Shown piece after piece: positions 50,371 to 50,445 of a stretch of DNA of 50,445 bases (its first letter is position 1; the number at the start of each line of letters is the position of its first letter). The stretch is from positions 1 through 50,445 of the forward strand of contig NZ_JACHLU010000025.1 of the NCBI RefSeq assembly GCF_014204625.1, given 5' to 3'. Position numbers and translations under genes: made by a program. This DNA comes from Gillisella vitis. GTDB lineage: Bacteria; Pseudomonadota; Alphaproteobacteria; Rhizobiales; Rhizobiaceae. The notes beneath the pieces were generated by a model. The model did no database searches, had not been told where the DNA came from, and saw only the letters and a program-made list of their open reading frames with translations.

Positions 50371-50445
50371 TCATATCCATGCAATAACAGTTGAAACGAG
50401 AGCGAGGGCGGCGAGATAGTTTGTGGCAAGGCGATCATATCTTGT
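50371..50445 (-). CDS. IS5-like transposase, C-terminal end only (cut by window edge)
   Basis: On the minus strand the last 75 bases encode TRYDRLATNYLAALALVSTV and then IAWI before TGA (50371-50373). The RYDRLAxNYLA pattern is that of IS5-family (IS427-type) transposase ends. It resembles but is not the same as the end at 1-74, and points into the window from the other side. Confidence 0.65.
   Translation of the reverse strand, partial: TRYDRLATNYLAALALVSTVIAWI

Overview
The window looks like accessory DNA of an alphaproteobacterium of the Rhizobiales, most probably the Brucella/Ochrobactrum group. The reasons are the MCPs ending in a WEEF peptide, the catR-catBCA arrangement, and three families of short palindromic intergenic repeats (called A, B and C here). 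The organism assignment is inference. About 40 genes are recognisable; I saw no tRNA, rRNA or CRISPR array.

Layout. Both edges cut through C-terminal ends of IS5-like transposases pointing into the window (1-74 on +, 50371-50445 on -), each followed by a copy of repeat B. At 298-2950 lies a complete IS1595-family transposon with perfect 25-bp inverted ends, an 8-bp target duplication and three passenger genes, two of which form a DUF4160/DUF2442 pair with its own palindromic operator. From 2977 to 9690 is a polyamine/opine-type uptake and oxidation locus (GMC oxidoreductase, two permeases, binding protein, FAD amine oxidase, LysR). Its divergent FAD-oxidase and LysR genes appear to have lost both 5' ends in one deletion. 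At 9800-13571 is catR-catBCA for catechol to 3-oxoadipate enol-lactone, with an ATAC-N7-GTAT operator and a repeat that has replaced the 3' end of catB. At 14062-20376 are two chemoreceptors and an XRE regulator, then a secreted FrsA-like hydrolase and an internally deleted IS3 remnant.

From 22424 to 41034 is a large catabolic island made of two facing regulons. A LacI-type regulator (32257) has three identical 12-bp operators in front of an eleven-gene leftward operon: Liv-type ABC importer, GST, hydroxyquinol/catechol-type intradiol dioxygenase, SDR, beta-keto acid cleavage enzyme (BKACE), MDR reductase, cupin. A TetR regulator (40303) has a 15-bp palindrome in front of a seven-gene leftward operon: FAD aromatic monooxygenase, C-C-hydrolase-like alpha/beta hydrolase, lactonase-like amidohydrolase, TauE/SafE exporter, DUF4267, nitroreductase, HSL-type esterase. 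Together they read as import, side-chain removal, ring hydroxylation, ortho cleavage and an acetyl-CoA-dependent cleavage of the resulting beta-keto acid. The substrate is unknown to me.

From 41035 to 41720 is a stretch of repeats and gene remnants. The rest (41721-50020) holds an ICMT-like methyltransferase and a leftward RND efflux locus: membrane fusion protein, HAE1-type pump, OmpR-like regulator, sensor kinase and a MipA/OmpV outer-membrane protein, without a TolC-type channel.
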